57,857 nucleotides of DNA, taken from the NCBI RefSeq assembly GCF_001559865.1, contig NZ_LOHE01000058.1:1-57857 (forward strand), in the 5' to 3' direction. The notes under the pieces were generated by a model. It was not told the origin of the DNA, did not search any database, and saw only the letters and a program-made list of their open reading frames with translations. Origin of the DNA: Abyssisolibacter fermentans. Its GTDB lineage: Bacteria; Bacillota; Clostridia; Tissierellales; MCWD3. This document shows, one piece after another, positions 36,101 through 45,320 of this stretch. The number at the start of each line of letters is the position of its first letter. Within the stretch, counting starts at the first letter, position 1. Both the position numbers and the translations under genes were made by a program.

Positions 36101-38266
36101 ATGTTAGATAAACGAATCATTTATTCCGCAGGATATTATCCACTAATGCAAGAGAGAAAAGACTGGGAGCAGGATATATTAAGAATGAAAGCAGCAGGAA
36201 TACAGCTTATCAGAACTGCTGAGTTATTTAATACATGGGATCAAATAGAACCTGAAAAGGGCAAATTTAGGTTTGAATTTCTTGATGATTTCTTTGATTT
36301 ATGTCAAAAGCACGGCATGAAAATACTTCTCGGAACAGGTACAGCAGCACCACCTTATTGGATACATGAAAAGTATCCTGATGTAAATATATTAAACAAT
36401 CACGGACAGCAATATCCAAACAATGTTTCATATACTTGGGCATGTATTAATCACGTAGGTTATTTAAATGAGTCAGAAAGATATATTAAGACACTTGTTA
36501 ACCGTTACAAAGATCACGAGGCACTTGGTGCGTATCAAATACACAATGAATTCGGATTTCCTTTTATGCCTCTTAGAGAAGGAGACATAGATATATACTG
36601 CTATTGTGATCACTGTAAAGCAAAATTTAAAAAATGGTTAAAGAATAAATATAAGACTTTAGATGATGTGAATTATGCATATAGATGGGGAGCAACTAAC
36701 ACACATTACACTGATTGGTCACAAATTGAGCCACCAATGACTAAGCCTACAAGTTGGTCAAGTGTTACAAGATGGTTAGATTGGCGTTTATACTGGATGG
36801 ATAACTTTGTAGAGTTCATATCATGGCAAAATAAACTGATAAAAACTCTTGATGCTGAGCATGTAACTTCAACAAACACATTCTTCTTAAAAAGCCAAGA
36901 TCCATTGGGAGTATTAACAGGTGTAGATCAATTTGAGGTTGCAAAGGTTGTAGATCAAGTAGGGTATGATTTATATCCAGGCAGTGGTAATAAGCTAGAA
37001 TCTAAGCCTGAATTTTCATCTATGTTCTTAGATATGGCTGAGAGTACAGTGAAGCCTCTAAATAAAAAATATTGGCTGCTTGAAACAGAGAGTGGACCTA
37101 TCAATGGCTGGGTATTAGGACCACATAGAAATGTCAATGGACAAGATTTAAAGAGAAATATATTTGAAGCGGTAGGTCATAATTCTAAGCTGACACTTTA
37201 TCAAGGATGGAGAGAGTGGGATTTTCAACCTCTTCATTGGGGAGCTATTGTTGACTTAGATGGACAGCCAACAAATAGAACAAAATCAGCTGAGGAAATA
37301 GGAGCTATTTTAAAAGAAAATGGAGAATCACTATATAACGCTTCTAAACCAAAAGGTAAAGTAGCACTTCTTATATCTAAAGAAAATGCTATCGTGCTAA
37401 ATGGTATGGGACAGGAAGCATTCTTAATTAAGGCTATGCGAGGAGCATATAGAGTATTCTGGGAAAAAGGATATGATATTGACTTTATAACTCCGGACAT
37501 ACTTGAGAATGGTGATTATATAAGTGAATACAGCATAATCTATATGCCGTTTTTAGCAATGGTAACACAGGAAATGGCTCAAAGCTTAAACAAATATGTT
37601 GAAGCTGGAGGAACTTTAATAGGTGCAGCTAGACTAGGTATGCTAGGTAAATATGGATGGTACAATCACAAAATGCCTTGTTTTGATTTGATGAATACTT
37701 TTGGTGTAGAAGTGACAGAAGTAGTTTCTAATACAAACCCAAATATAACTTATAACCATAAAAGCTACACAGGACATTGGCATAAAGAGAGCTTAGAATT
37801 AAAAAAGGATGATGTAAATGTACTTGCACGGTTTAACAATGATACACCAGCAGTTACTTTAAATAATCATGGAAAAGGTAGGGCAATATATATTGCTACA
37901 CATCCAGAAGTTGCATATTTAGAAGATAATTCATATCTTCTTTGGGATTTGATAGATAGTTTAAATATTAAACCACAGTTAAAGCTAGATTACAGCAATA
38001 GAAAAGATAAAGAGGTTGATGCACATTATCTAGAAGGTGAAAATGAAGATTGGATTATCATAACTAACTATGTAAATCAAAAACATTCAGGGTTCTTTAA
38101 TAACGATAAAAAGAAAGTAAGAATAGATTTAGAAGCTACAAAAACATATAAAGAATTATTTGATGTAACTGAAGATAAACCAGTTGAATTTAAAATAGAA
38201 GGAAATAGAGTTTGTATTGAACTAGAGATTATTAAAAATGAAGTGAAGCTTATTAAACTAAAATAA
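36101..38266 (+). CDS. GH42-like glycoside hydrolase (cytoplasmic)
   Basis: 721 residues without signal peptide. Residues 1-390 form the TIM-barrel of family 42: start YYPLMQERKDWEQD, acid/base Glu150 in QIHNEFG, and a probable nucleophile Glu328 in WLLETESGP. Cys115, Cys167, Cys169 and Cys172 match the zinc-binding cysteine cluster of GH42 enzymes. A trimerisation-like domain (about 415-630) and a small beta domain follow. GH42 enzymes are beta-galactosidases, but relatives act on other glycosides. Being cytoplasmic, it would act on a glycoside brought in by the transporter, releasing the sugar for the isomerases and kinase. RBS AAAGGAG. Confidence 0.82.
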   Translation: MLDKRIIYSAGYYPLMQERKDWEQDILRMKAAGIQLIRTAELFNTWDQIEPEKGKFRFEFLDDFFDLCQKHGMKILLGTGTAAPPYWIHEKYPDVNILNNHGQQYPNNVSYTWACINHVGYLNESERYIKTLVNRYKDHEALGAYQIHNEFGFPFMPLREGDIDIYCYCDHCKAKFKKWLKNKYKTLDDVNYAYRWGATNTHYTDWSQIEPPMTKPTSWSSVTRWLDWRLYWMDNFVEFISWQNKLIKTLDAEHVTSTNTFFLKSQDPLGVLTGVDQFEVAKVVDQVGYDLYPGSGNKLESKPEFSSMFLDMAESTVKPLNKKYWLLETESGPINGWVLGPHRNVNGQDLKRNIFEAVGHNSKLTLYQGWREWDFQPLHWGAIVDLDGQPTNRTKSAEEIGAILKENGESLYNASKPKGKVALLISKENAIVLNGMGQEAFLIKAMRGAYRVFWEKGYDIDFITPDILENGDYISEYSIIYMPFLAMVTQEMAQSLNKYVEAGGTLIGAARLGMLGKYGWYNHKMPCFDLMNTFGVEVTEVVSNTNPNITYNHKSYTGHWHKESLELKKDDVNVLARFNNDTPAVTLNNHGKGRAIYIATHPEVAYLEDNSYLLWDLIDSLNIKPQLKLDYSNRKDKEVDAHYLEGENEDWIIITNYVNQKHSGFFNNDKKKVRIDLEATKTYKELFDVTEDKPVEFKIEGNRVCIELEIIKNEVKLIKLK

Positions 38267-38280
38267 ATAGGTGGTGTGAA

Positions 38281-39075
38281 ATGAAAGACATAAAAGATAT
38301 AAAATGTTTTCTCTTAGATATGGATGGAACGATATATCTGGGAGATCAATTGATAGATGGAGCATTAGATTTCTTGAGTTTATTAGAAGAACAAGACAAA
38401 TCATTTGTGTTTTTAACTAATAACTCTTCTAAAAATAGCACAGTTTACGTAGAAAAACTAAAAAGACTAGGAATTGAAGTAGATGAAAACAAAATTTTCA
38501 CATCTGGTGAAGCTACAACTATTTATCTAAAGAATAATAAACCGGGTGCAAAAGTATTTTTGTTAGGCACACCTTCTTTAGAAGAAGAATTTTGTAGGAA
38601 TGGATTTACATTAGTAGATGGAAGAGATGAAGATATAGATTATGTAGTATTAGGCTTTGATACGACTTTGACTTATGAAAAACTATGGATTGCGTGTGAT
38701 TATATAAGAAACGGTAAGACTTATTTAGCAACACATCCTGATTATAATTGTCCGCTAGAAGAAGGAAAATTCATGCCAGATGCAGGTGCAATGATAGCTT
38801 TTATAAAGGCTTCAACAGGAAAAGAGCCTTATGTAATAGGAAAGCCAAATAAGACGATTATAGATGCAGTAGCTAGTAAGTGCGGCTTCAAAAAAGAAGA
38901 AATAGCAATGGTTGGAGATAGATTATATACAGATATTAAAACGGGAGCTAATGCAGGAATCACTTCTGTTTTAGTACTATCAGGTGAGACTACTAATGAA
39001 GATTATGATAAATCAGACATAAGAGCAGACTTTGTATATCCATCCATAAAAGAATTAAAAGATGCAGTAAAATAG
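38281..39075 (+). CDS. HAD-IIA family sugar phosphatase (NagD-like)
   Basis: 264 residues. Motif 1 is LLDMDGTIYLGD with nucleophile Asp13 and Asp15, motif 2 LTNNSSKN, motif 3 with Lys in IGKPNKTIID, and motif 4 MVGDRLYTDI. The C2-type cap places it in the HAD-IIA (NagD, phosphoglycolate or 4-nitrophenylphosphatase) group. Lying in the sugar operon it may remove phosphate from a sugar or a toxic side product; this is inferred. RBS AGGTGG is close to the previous stop codon. Confidence 0.88.
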   Translation: MKDIKDIKCFLLDMDGTIYLGDQLIDGALDFLSLLEEQDKSFVFLTNNSSKNSTVYVEKLKRLGIEVDENKIFTSGEATTIYLKNNKPGAKVFLLGTPSLEEEFCRNGFTLVDGRDEDIDYVVLGFDTTLTYEKLWIACDYIRNGKTYLATHPDYNCPLEEGKFMPDAGAMIAFIKASTGKEPYVIGKPNKTIIDAVASKCGFKKEEIAMVGDRLYTDIKTGANAGITSVLVLSGETTNEDYDKSDIRADFVYPSIKELKDAVK

Positions 39076-39088
39076 GAAGGTGAAATAA

Positions 39089-40255
39089 TTGAAAGATTTT
39101 CAATTTTATTTAAAAACAAAAATAGATTTTGGAGAAAATAGCATTAAAAACTTAACAGTGCATTGTAAAGGAAGAAATGCTAAAAAAGTATTGATAGTAA
39201 CGGATGAAAATTTAGTAAAAATTGGATTGGTTGATCCTATAAAAACAGAGCTTGAAGCTACAGGGATATCCTACGATATATATGATGAAGTAAAACCTAA
39301 TCCTGAAGTTGGTATTATTGACAAAGGTGGAGATGCTGCTTCTCATGGTGGCTATGATTTAATAGTCGCTTTTGGTGGTGGTAGTAGTATGGATACTGCA
39401 AAAGGGATAGCAGTACTGGCTGTAAATGAAGGTAGTATTTATGATTATTTAGATGGTAGAGGAAATGAAAAAAGAAATATAGATGTAAAACCACTACCTA
39501 TTATAGCAGTACCTACAACAGCAGGAACAGGTTCAGAGGCATCTATGTACTCAGTAATTACTGATGAAAAAACAAGGATAAAAGATTCTATAACGTCAGA
39601 GGATATTTATCCAGCAGTAGCAATTATAGACCCAGTATTGATGCTAGGACTACCTCCTAAGATAACAGCATATACAGGATTAGATGTTTTAGGACATGCA
39701 CTTGAAGCATACACTTCTAAAATAGATAATGTAATGACAGATATGTTTGCAAAAGAAGCAATAAAGTTAGTATTTGAATATCTTCCGATTGCTGTGCAAA
39801 AAGGTGATTTAGAGTCAAGAAAAAAAATGGCCTATGCCTCATTAATAGCAGGAATTGCTATGAGTCATTGTGGTGCTACGATACCTCATGGATTAGGTTG
39901 TCCACTTTCGGGACATTGTGATTTACCACATGGACTTACAGTTGGATTACTTCAAATTCCAATGATTGATTTTAACAGAGATGTATTAAAAGATGAATTA
40001 ATGGAAATTGCTAAATATATAAAACCAAACATTGAAATAAAACAAGATGAAGTTGCAGATTGGTTTATTGAAAGAATTAGAAATCTATTTAAAGAAATTA
40101 ATGTAAATGAAAAATTAGAGGATACTGATAAGATTAAAGAAAAACTAGAAGCTATGACTGAGGATGCATTGATTCATGGTTGTACTGGATTAAATAAAAG
40201 GCTATTAGATAAGGAAACAGTTATAAAGATTTATAAAGAAACTATAAGCAGATAA
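39089..40255 (+). CDS. Iron-containing alcohol dehydrogenase (FucO-like)
   Basis: 388 residues. FGGGSSMDTAKG binds NAD(P), PTTAGTGSEAS is the family motif, and the metal ligands are Asp199, His203 (LDVLGHALEAY), His267 (IPHGLG) and His281 (CDLPHG). The start is TTG behind GGAAGGTG. In the fucose pathway the corresponding enzyme reduces lactaldehyde to propanediol; here it could reduce the aldehyde formed by the class II aldolase. A hairpin follows the gene. Confidence 0.9.
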   Translation: MKDFQFYLKTKIDFGENSIKNLTVHCKGRNAKKVLIVTDENLVKIGLVDPIKTELEATGISYDIYDEVKPNPEVGIIDKGGDAASHGGYDLIVAFGGGSSMDTAKGIAVLAVNEGSIYDYLDGRGNEKRNIDVKPLPIIAVPTTAGTGSEASMYSVITDEKTRIKDSITSEDIYPAVAIIDPVLMLGLPPKITAYTGLDVLGHALEAYTSKIDNVMTDMFAKEAIKLVFEYLPIAVQKGDLESRKKMAYASLIAGIAMSHCGATIPHGLGCPLSGHCDLPHGLTVGLLQIPMIDFNRDVLKDELMEIAKYIKPNIEIKQDEVADWFIERIRNLFKEINVNEKLEDTDKIKEKLEAMTEDALIHGCTGLNKRLLDKETVIKIYKETISR

Positions 40256-40309
40256 TCATTTAGTGTAAATTGTCATATAACGTTAAATAATATGCTGCAA
40301 AAGTTTAGC

Positions 40310-40341
40310 AGAGGACTAAAATCATTTGATTTTAGTTCTCT
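40310..40341 (+). terminator. Strong hairpin after the sugar operon
   Basis: AGAG-G-ACTAAAATC pairs with GATTTTAGT-T-CTCT around a 4-base loop. It lies 55 bases after the dehydrogenase stop; no long T-tract follows, so termination is probable but not certain. Confidence 0.65.
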
Positions 40342-40348
40342 ATGCATA

Positions 40349-40378
40349 TGTGGCAAAAATATATAAACAATTGCCACA
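40349..40378. promoter_or_regulatory. Candidate operator upstream of the second activator gene
   Basis: TGTGGCAA, 14 bases, TTGCCACA: a perfect dyad about 140 bases before the regulator start codon. The 22-base centre-to-centre spacing would place both halves on one face of the helix. It could bind the activator encoded next or another regulator. From 40379 to 40518 I see no gene. Confidence 0.45.
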
Positions 40379-40518
40379 ATAATATGTAATGAAGTATTAC
40401 CTACAAATCAGCATCATTATGGTAAGATATAAGTAGTAGAATAAAAGTATACAATTTACCACATTAATATAATAATAGTCATACCATTTTATTATAAAAA
40501 TGATTATGAGGTGTTAGG

Positions 40519-42537
40519 ATGAAAAAACTTTCTAATGAAAGATGTGGCGAAATACTTAAAATTTTGATGGAAAATCAAAAGCCTATTACTATAAATGATA
40601 TAGCTGATAAATTGAAAGTATCCAATAGAACTATAAGAAATGATTTGCAAAAAATCGAAGATTCTATTAAAAATAATGATGAAATAAAAATAATAAAAAA
40701 GCCAAGAATAGGTATTTGGATACAGACTACTTTAAAAGGGAAAAAGTTTTTACAAGCAGTAATATCTGATAATAATGAGTATATACAGCCATATTCATCA
40801 AAGTTACGAAAACGTTATATAATTAAACGGTTATTACTTTCGGACGATAGTGTAACTATGCAAAATTTAGGCAATGAGTTATATGTAAGCAGAATAACTA
40901 TATACAATGATTTTGAAGAAGTTGAAAATTGGCTTTCAAAATATTCTCTAAAAATAAAGAGAAAGAAAAATTATGGTGTTGAAGTTGTAGGAAAAGAACA
41001 AGACTTAAGAAAAGCAGTTGCTGATTTACTTACAATACTTAGAAAAGAAGAAAAACGAGAGTCAGATTTTTACGACTTTAAACCTAATGAATTTAGAAGG
41101 ATTCATAAACAGGCGCAAATACAACTGGAAGATTTATTTAAAAACATTGATTTAAATAAAATTGAGCTTATATTAACTCATGTAGAGCAAAATATGGATT
41201 TCAAACTTACAGATGAATCATATTCATGTTTAGTAATACATGTTGCTATAGCATTAGAAAGACTTAAAAAGAATAAAGTTGTACAAATGCTTGAAGGGCA
41301 GCTAAATGAACTAAAGAAAAAAAATGAATATAGAGTTGCAAAAAAAATATCTTCTCAAATAAAGGCTAGATTTGATATAGATTTTCCAGAGGCTGAGATT
41401 GGAAATTTAGCATTGCATATTTTATGTTCAAAGATACAACAAAATATTAAAAATAATAGCTCAGAAGAATTACTCATTAATATAGATACAGACATAATTG
41501 AGATAGCAAAAGAAATAATATTGTTAATTGAAAATATTTTATCAGTAGATTTCAGTAAGGATAATAAACTCTTTATAGGATTAGTATTACATTTGAGAGC
41601 TGCAATAAACAGAATGAAATATGGTTTAAGCATAAGAAATCCGCTGCTAAAAGATATAAAAAAGAATTATCCAAGTATATTTGGTGCAGCATGGGCATCG
41701 AGTGTACTGTTTGAAAAATATTTTGGTATAAAAGTAACAGAAGAAGAAATTGGATATATAGCTATTCACATAGGTGCTGCATTAGAGAGATTAAATGAAA
41801 AGACTAGAGCTGTTATTGTATGTAGCAGTGGTATAGGTACTGCTCAACTTGTTGCAGTTAGACTTGAAAGAGAAATAAGAGGATTAGAGATAGTAGATAT
41901 TACTTCTGTTCATGATATAAAAAATATAAAAACTAATGACTTTGATTTAATTATTTCAACATTACCTTTTGAATATTTATCAAAGCCAGTTATACAGATA
42001 AATCCAATAATTAACAAGGATGATTTAGAAGCAGTTAAAAAATATTTAAAAAATATTGAAAATACAAGACGTTTTATAAAAGGTAATTTATCAGACAAAA
42101 AAAATGATTTATTTCAAAAAGAATTAATACTACCAAAAGTAAAAGCTACAAATAAAATTCAATTGATAAACGACTTATGTGGGATTCTAATAAATAAAGG
42201 ATATGTAGAAAATGGATTTTTAAATATAGCTTTAGAAAGAGAAAGAATAACTTCAACAGCAGTTGGTAAGGGTGTTGCTATACCTCATGGTTCTCATGAT
42301 TTTGTCAGTAAACCTACTATATTAGTTGCTACTTTAGAAGAACCTATAGAATGGTCTAATGGGAAAGTAGATATTGTATTTTTATTAGCTTTAAAATTCG
42401 AAAATAAAAACGAAATAAGATATTTTTTTAAGAATTTTTATTCTATGTTAGATAATGAAGAAATTTTGAATTTAATTAGAGATAAAAGAACTTCTGAAGA
42501 AATATATGAAGTTTTACTTGATAATAAAATATTTTAA
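40519..42537 (+). CDS. BglG/MtlR-type activator with complete PRDs, EIIB and EIIA domains
   Basis: 672 residues: HTH 1 (ITINDIADKLKVSNRTIRND), HTH 2 (about 113-140), PRD1 with His241 and His300, PRD2 with His358 and His417, EIIB-like domain with Cys435 (VIVCSSGIGTAQ) and EIIA-fructose-type domain with His590 (GVAIPHGS). Unlike the activator at 26681, all four PRD histidines are kept, so it should respond fully to HPr and EII phosphorylation. The fructose-type IIB gene next to it is a likely signalling partner. RBS GAGGTG. Confidence 0.88.
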   Translation: MKKLSNERCGEILKILMENQKPITINDIADKLKVSNRTIRNDLQKIEDSIKNNDEIKIIKKPRIGIWIQTTLKGKKFLQAVISDNNEYIQPYSSKLRKRYIIKRLLLSDDSVTMQNLGNELYVSRITIYNDFEEVENWLSKYSLKIKRKKNYGVEVVGKEQDLRKAVADLLTILRKEEKRESDFYDFKPNEFRRIHKQAQIQLEDLFKNIDLNKIELILTHVEQNMDFKLTDESYSCLVIHVAIALERLKKNKVVQMLEGQLNELKKKNEYRVAKKISSQIKARFDIDFPEAEIGNLALHILCSKIQQNIKNNSSEELLINIDTDIIEIAKEIILLIENILSVDFSKDNKLFIGLVLHLRAAINRMKYGLSIRNPLLKDIKKNYPSIFGAAWASSVLFEKYFGIKVTEEEIGYIAIHIGAALERLNEKTRAVIVCSSGIGTAQLVAVRLEREIRGLEIVDITSVHDIKNIKTNDFDLIISTLPFEYLSKPVIQINPIINKDDLEAVKKYLKNIENTRRFIKGNLSDKKNDLFQKELILPKVKATNKIQLINDLCGILINKGYVENGFLNIALERERITSTAVGKGVAIPHGSHDFVSKPTILVATLEEPIEWSNGKVDIVFLLALKFENKNEIRYFFKNFYSMLDNEEILNLIRDKRTSEEIYEVLLDNKIF

Positions 42538-42582
42538 CCCTGATTGTTCATATAACATGGGTTTAGTTAATGGAGTGAGACT

Positions 42583-42891
42583 ATGAATATATTAGCTGTT
42601 ACAGCGTGCCCTTTGGGTATGGCTAGTACTTATATGGCAGCAGAAGGATTAGAAAGAGCAGCAAGAGAATTTGGTTTTGATATAAAAGTAGAGACACAAG
42701 GTTTTATGGGTGTAGAAAATGAGATAACTGATACTGATATAAAAAAAGGTGATGTAGTAATACTAACAAAGGATATGCCAATAAAGAATACTGATAGATT
42801 CAAAGAATTGCCCATAAAATATGTTTCAATATACGACACTATAAGAAAGTCAAATAAAATAATTAAAGAAATAATAGAGGATAATGCTTAA
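42583..42891 (+). CDS. Orphan PTS fructose-type IIB protein
   Basis: 102 residues. VTACPLGMASTYMAAEGLERAA matches the fructose-family IIB active site (usually CPTGIAHTYMAAE), with Cys9 as phosphorylation site; Thr and His of the motif are changed to Leu and Ser. No fructose-type IIC or separate IIA gene is in the window. It may shuttle phosphate to or from the upstream activator, or serve a permease elsewhere. RBS GGAGTG. Confidence 0.8.
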   Translation: MNILAVTACPLGMASTYMAAEGLERAAREFGFDIKVETQGFMGVENEITDTDIKKGDVVILTKDMPIKNTDRFKELPIKYVSIYDTIRKSNKIIKEIIEDNA

Positions 42892-43045
42892 ACTTTATTT
42901 TAGGAAGATTAAGTAAAAGAATTGTCATTAAATTTGTTTGGAATTAGTTTTTATGGGATTTCTCCTTTTTAAGTTTGATGTATCAGGGAATATTTAATAT
43001 TCTCATTTAGTTAGAGAAATTCTTTTTAAAACATAAAAATATATA

Positions 43046-43211
43046 ATCCCAGATTATTCATAGAAAATCAAATATTCTACTGCATCCTTCTGATTAGAAG
43101 ATGTCCATTAAATTCTCGACATACCAACTCGGTATGCCTTCGAATTCACTGGAATTTTCTAATTCAAAATTATACAGCATACTATTCAAAGTTCTATGAA
43201 TAATCAGGGAT
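43046..43211. repeat. MITE-like element A with 20-bp terminal inverted repeats
   Basis: ATCCCAGATTATTCATAGAA at the left is matched at the right by TTCTATGAATAATCAGGGAT, 19 of 20 positions complementary. An internal hairpin CATC-C-TTCT/AGAAGATG and a core palindrome (GACATACC then GGTATGCC) are shared, in opposite orientation, with element B at 53893-54115. There is no coding capacity. Confidence 0.8.
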
Positions 43212-43278
43212 AGTATTTAACAATAGTTGTTAAGTTTTGCAACTGACTAAAATTAATTATAATTAGGGGGTTTAAACA

Positions 43279-43542
43279 ATGTTTAAATTAGACGCTGTAT
43301 TAAAAAATGAAACAGGATTACATGCTAGACCAGCGAGTATGTTTACAAAAGAAGCTTCAAAATATGAAGCAGACGTTAAAGTGATTAAAGAAGGAAAAGA
43401 ATATAATGCAAAAAGTATAATGGGTATTTTAAGCATGGGTGCAATGAAAGGTGATGTTATCACTATAGTAGCTGATGGAAAAAATGAAAAGGAAGCTGTT
43501 GAAGCATTAAAGAAATTAGTTGACGACAACTTTGGTGAATAG
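43279..43542 (+). CDS. ptsH: Phosphocarrier protein HPr
   Basis: 87 residues. ETGLHARPAS carries His15, phosphorylated by enzyme I, and KSIMGILS carries Ser46, the target of HPr kinase in Firmicutes. It passes phosphate to EIIA domains and, when Ser46 is phosphorylated, takes part in catabolite repression. RBS GGGGG at good spacing. The ptsI gene follows within 12 bases. Confidence 0.95.
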   Translation: MFKLDAVLKNETGLHARPASMFTKEASKYEADVKVIKEGKEYNAKSIMGILSMGAMKGDVITIVADGKNEKEAVEALKKLVDDNFGE

Positions 43543-43553
43543 GAGGCTATTTA

Positions 43554-45257
43554 ATGAAAGGGATTGGAGCATCACCAGGGATTGCTATTGGTAGAGTTTT
43601 AATTAAAAATGAACAAAAAGTTGAAATAGTAAAAAAGGCTATAGATAATCCACAAGATGAAATAAAAAAGCTTACTGAAGCTAGAGAAATTGCTAAACAA
43701 CAAGTTAAAAAGCTTCATCAATTAGCATTAAAAAATATGGGTGAAGAAGAAGCAAACATTTTCGAAGCTCATATGATGATAATTGATGATCCAGAATTCT
43801 TTAGTCAAGTAGAAGATAAAGTATCATCTGATAATGTAAATGTAGATTGGGCATTAAAGCAAGTATCTGATTTCTTCATTGATATGTTTGCAAATATGGA
43901 TAATGAATATATGAGAGAAAGAGCTGCAGACATAAAAGATATTACTGGTAGAATAATGAAAATTCTTTTAGGAATTGAAATCACAGATTTCACCAATCTT
44001 GAAGAAGAAGTTATTATAGTTGCTAGAGATTTAACACCTTCTGACACTGCTTCGATGGATAAAAACAAAGTAATCGGTTTTGTTACAGAAATAGGTGGAA
44101 GAACTTCTCACTCTGCAATAATGGCTAGAACATTAGAAATACCAGCTGTTGTTGGATTGGATGGAATATTATCTCAAGTTAAAAATGGAGATAGTATAGT
44201 ATTTGATGGAGACAAAGGTGAAGTACATGTAAATCCTTCACAAGATATTGTAGATGAAGCGAAAGCAACTAAAGAAGAATATGACAAATTCCAAAAAATG
44301 CTAAGAGAGCTTGTTGGAAAACCAAGTGTATCAAAAGATGGAGTTAGAGTTGAACTTGCTGGTAATATAGGAACACCAAATGATTTAGAAGGTGTAATTA
44401 GGAATGATGCAGAAGGTATAGGATTATATAGAACAGAATTTTTATATATGGATAGAGAGAAGTTACCAACTGAAGATGAACAATTCGAAGCTTACAAGGC
44501 AGTATTAGAAGGTTTAAATGGTAAGCCAGTAGTAATTAGAACACTAGATATAGGTGGAGATAAAAAGCTTTCTTATATGGAAATGCCTGAAGAAATGAAT
44601 CCTTTCCTAGGATATAGAGCTATTAGACTTTGCTTAGATAAAGTAGGTATTTTTAAAACACAACTTAGAGCACTTTTTAGAGCTAGTGTTCATGGAAATT
44701 TAAGAATAATGTTTCCTATGATATCTAGTATTGAAGAGCTTAGAAAAGCAAAAGCAATAGTAGAAGAAGTAAAGGATGAATTGAGAAAAGAAGGTATCAA
44801 GTACAGTGATTCAGTACAAATTGGTATGATGATAGAAATTCCAGCTACAGCAATACTATCAGATATGTTTGCGAAAGAGGTTGATTTCTTCAGTATAGGT
44901 ACTAATGATTTAATCCAATATACAACTGCGGTTGATAGAATGAATCAAAAAATATCTCACTTATACAATCAATTCCATCCAGCTTTATTAAGATTAATTA
45001 AGATGACTATTGAAAATGGTCATAAAGAAGGAATTTGGGTTGGAATGTGTGGAGAAGTTGCTGGAGATCCTAAATTAATTCCAATACTTTTAGGATTTGG
45101 ATTAGATGAGTTTAGTATGAGTCCAATATCCATACTTAAGGCTAGACATATAATAAAAAATATTTCTAAAGAAGAAATGAAAGAACATGCACAAAAAGTT
45201 GTTATGTTACCAACAGCTGAGGATGTTAAGAAATATATTGATGAAAATATAAAATAA
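43554..45257 (+). CDS. ptsI: PTS enzyme I (phosphoenolpyruvate-protein phosphotransferase)
   Basis: 567 residues, the usual length. It starts MKGIGASPGIAIG; His186 in GGRTSHSAIMAR is the phosphorylated residue; the PEP-binding domain has GIGLYRTEFLYM, GMMIEIPATA and a late CGEVAGD cysteine. It takes phosphate from PEP and gives it to HPr. RBS GGAGG. Its position next to a specialised sugar region, rather than alone with housekeeping genes, is worth noting. Confidence 0.96.
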   Translation: MKGIGASPGIAIGRVLIKNEQKVEIVKKAIDNPQDEIKKLTEAREIAKQQVKKLHQLALKNMGEEEANIFEAHMMIIDDPEFFSQVEDKVSSDNVNVDWALKQVSDFFIDMFANMDNEYMRERAADIKDITGRIMKILLGIEITDFTNLEEEVIIVARDLTPSDTASMDKNKVIGFVTEIGGRTSHSAIMARTLEIPAVVGLDGILSQVKNGDSIVFDGDKGEVHVNPSQDIVDEAKATKEEYDKFQKMLRELVGKPSVSKDGVRVELAGNIGTPNDLEGVIRNDAEGIGLYRTEFLYMDREKLPTEDEQFEAYKAVLEGLNGKPVVIRTLDIGGDKKLSYMEMPEEMNPFLGYRAIRLCLDKVGIFKTQLRALFRASVHGNLRIMFPMISSIEELRKAKAIVEEVKDELRKEGIKYSDSVQIGMMIEIPATAILSDMFAKEVDFFSIGTNDLIQYTTAVDRMNQKISHLYNQFHPALLRLIKMTIENGHKEGIWVGMCGEVAGDPKLIPILLGFGLDEFSMSPISILKARHIIKNISKEEMKEHAQKVVMLPTAEDVKKYIDENIK

Positions 45258-45272
45258 TATATAAATTTTAGA

Positions 45273-45320
45273 GATGTTTTAAAATGGCAAAAGTTGCTGT
45301 TTTAAAACATCTTTTTTTTT
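45273..45320 (+). terminator. Terminator of ptsHI
   Basis: GATGTTTTAAAA pairs with TTTTAAAACATC, followed by nine T residues, beginning 15 bases after the ptsI stop. Confidence 0.95.

Noticed and set aside
40345-40380. Possible sigma-54 promoter (TGGCA then TTGC) for the second activator region
   Set aside because: The GG and GC pairs are about 21 bases apart instead of 10-11, and the sequence is better explained as a symmetric operator.
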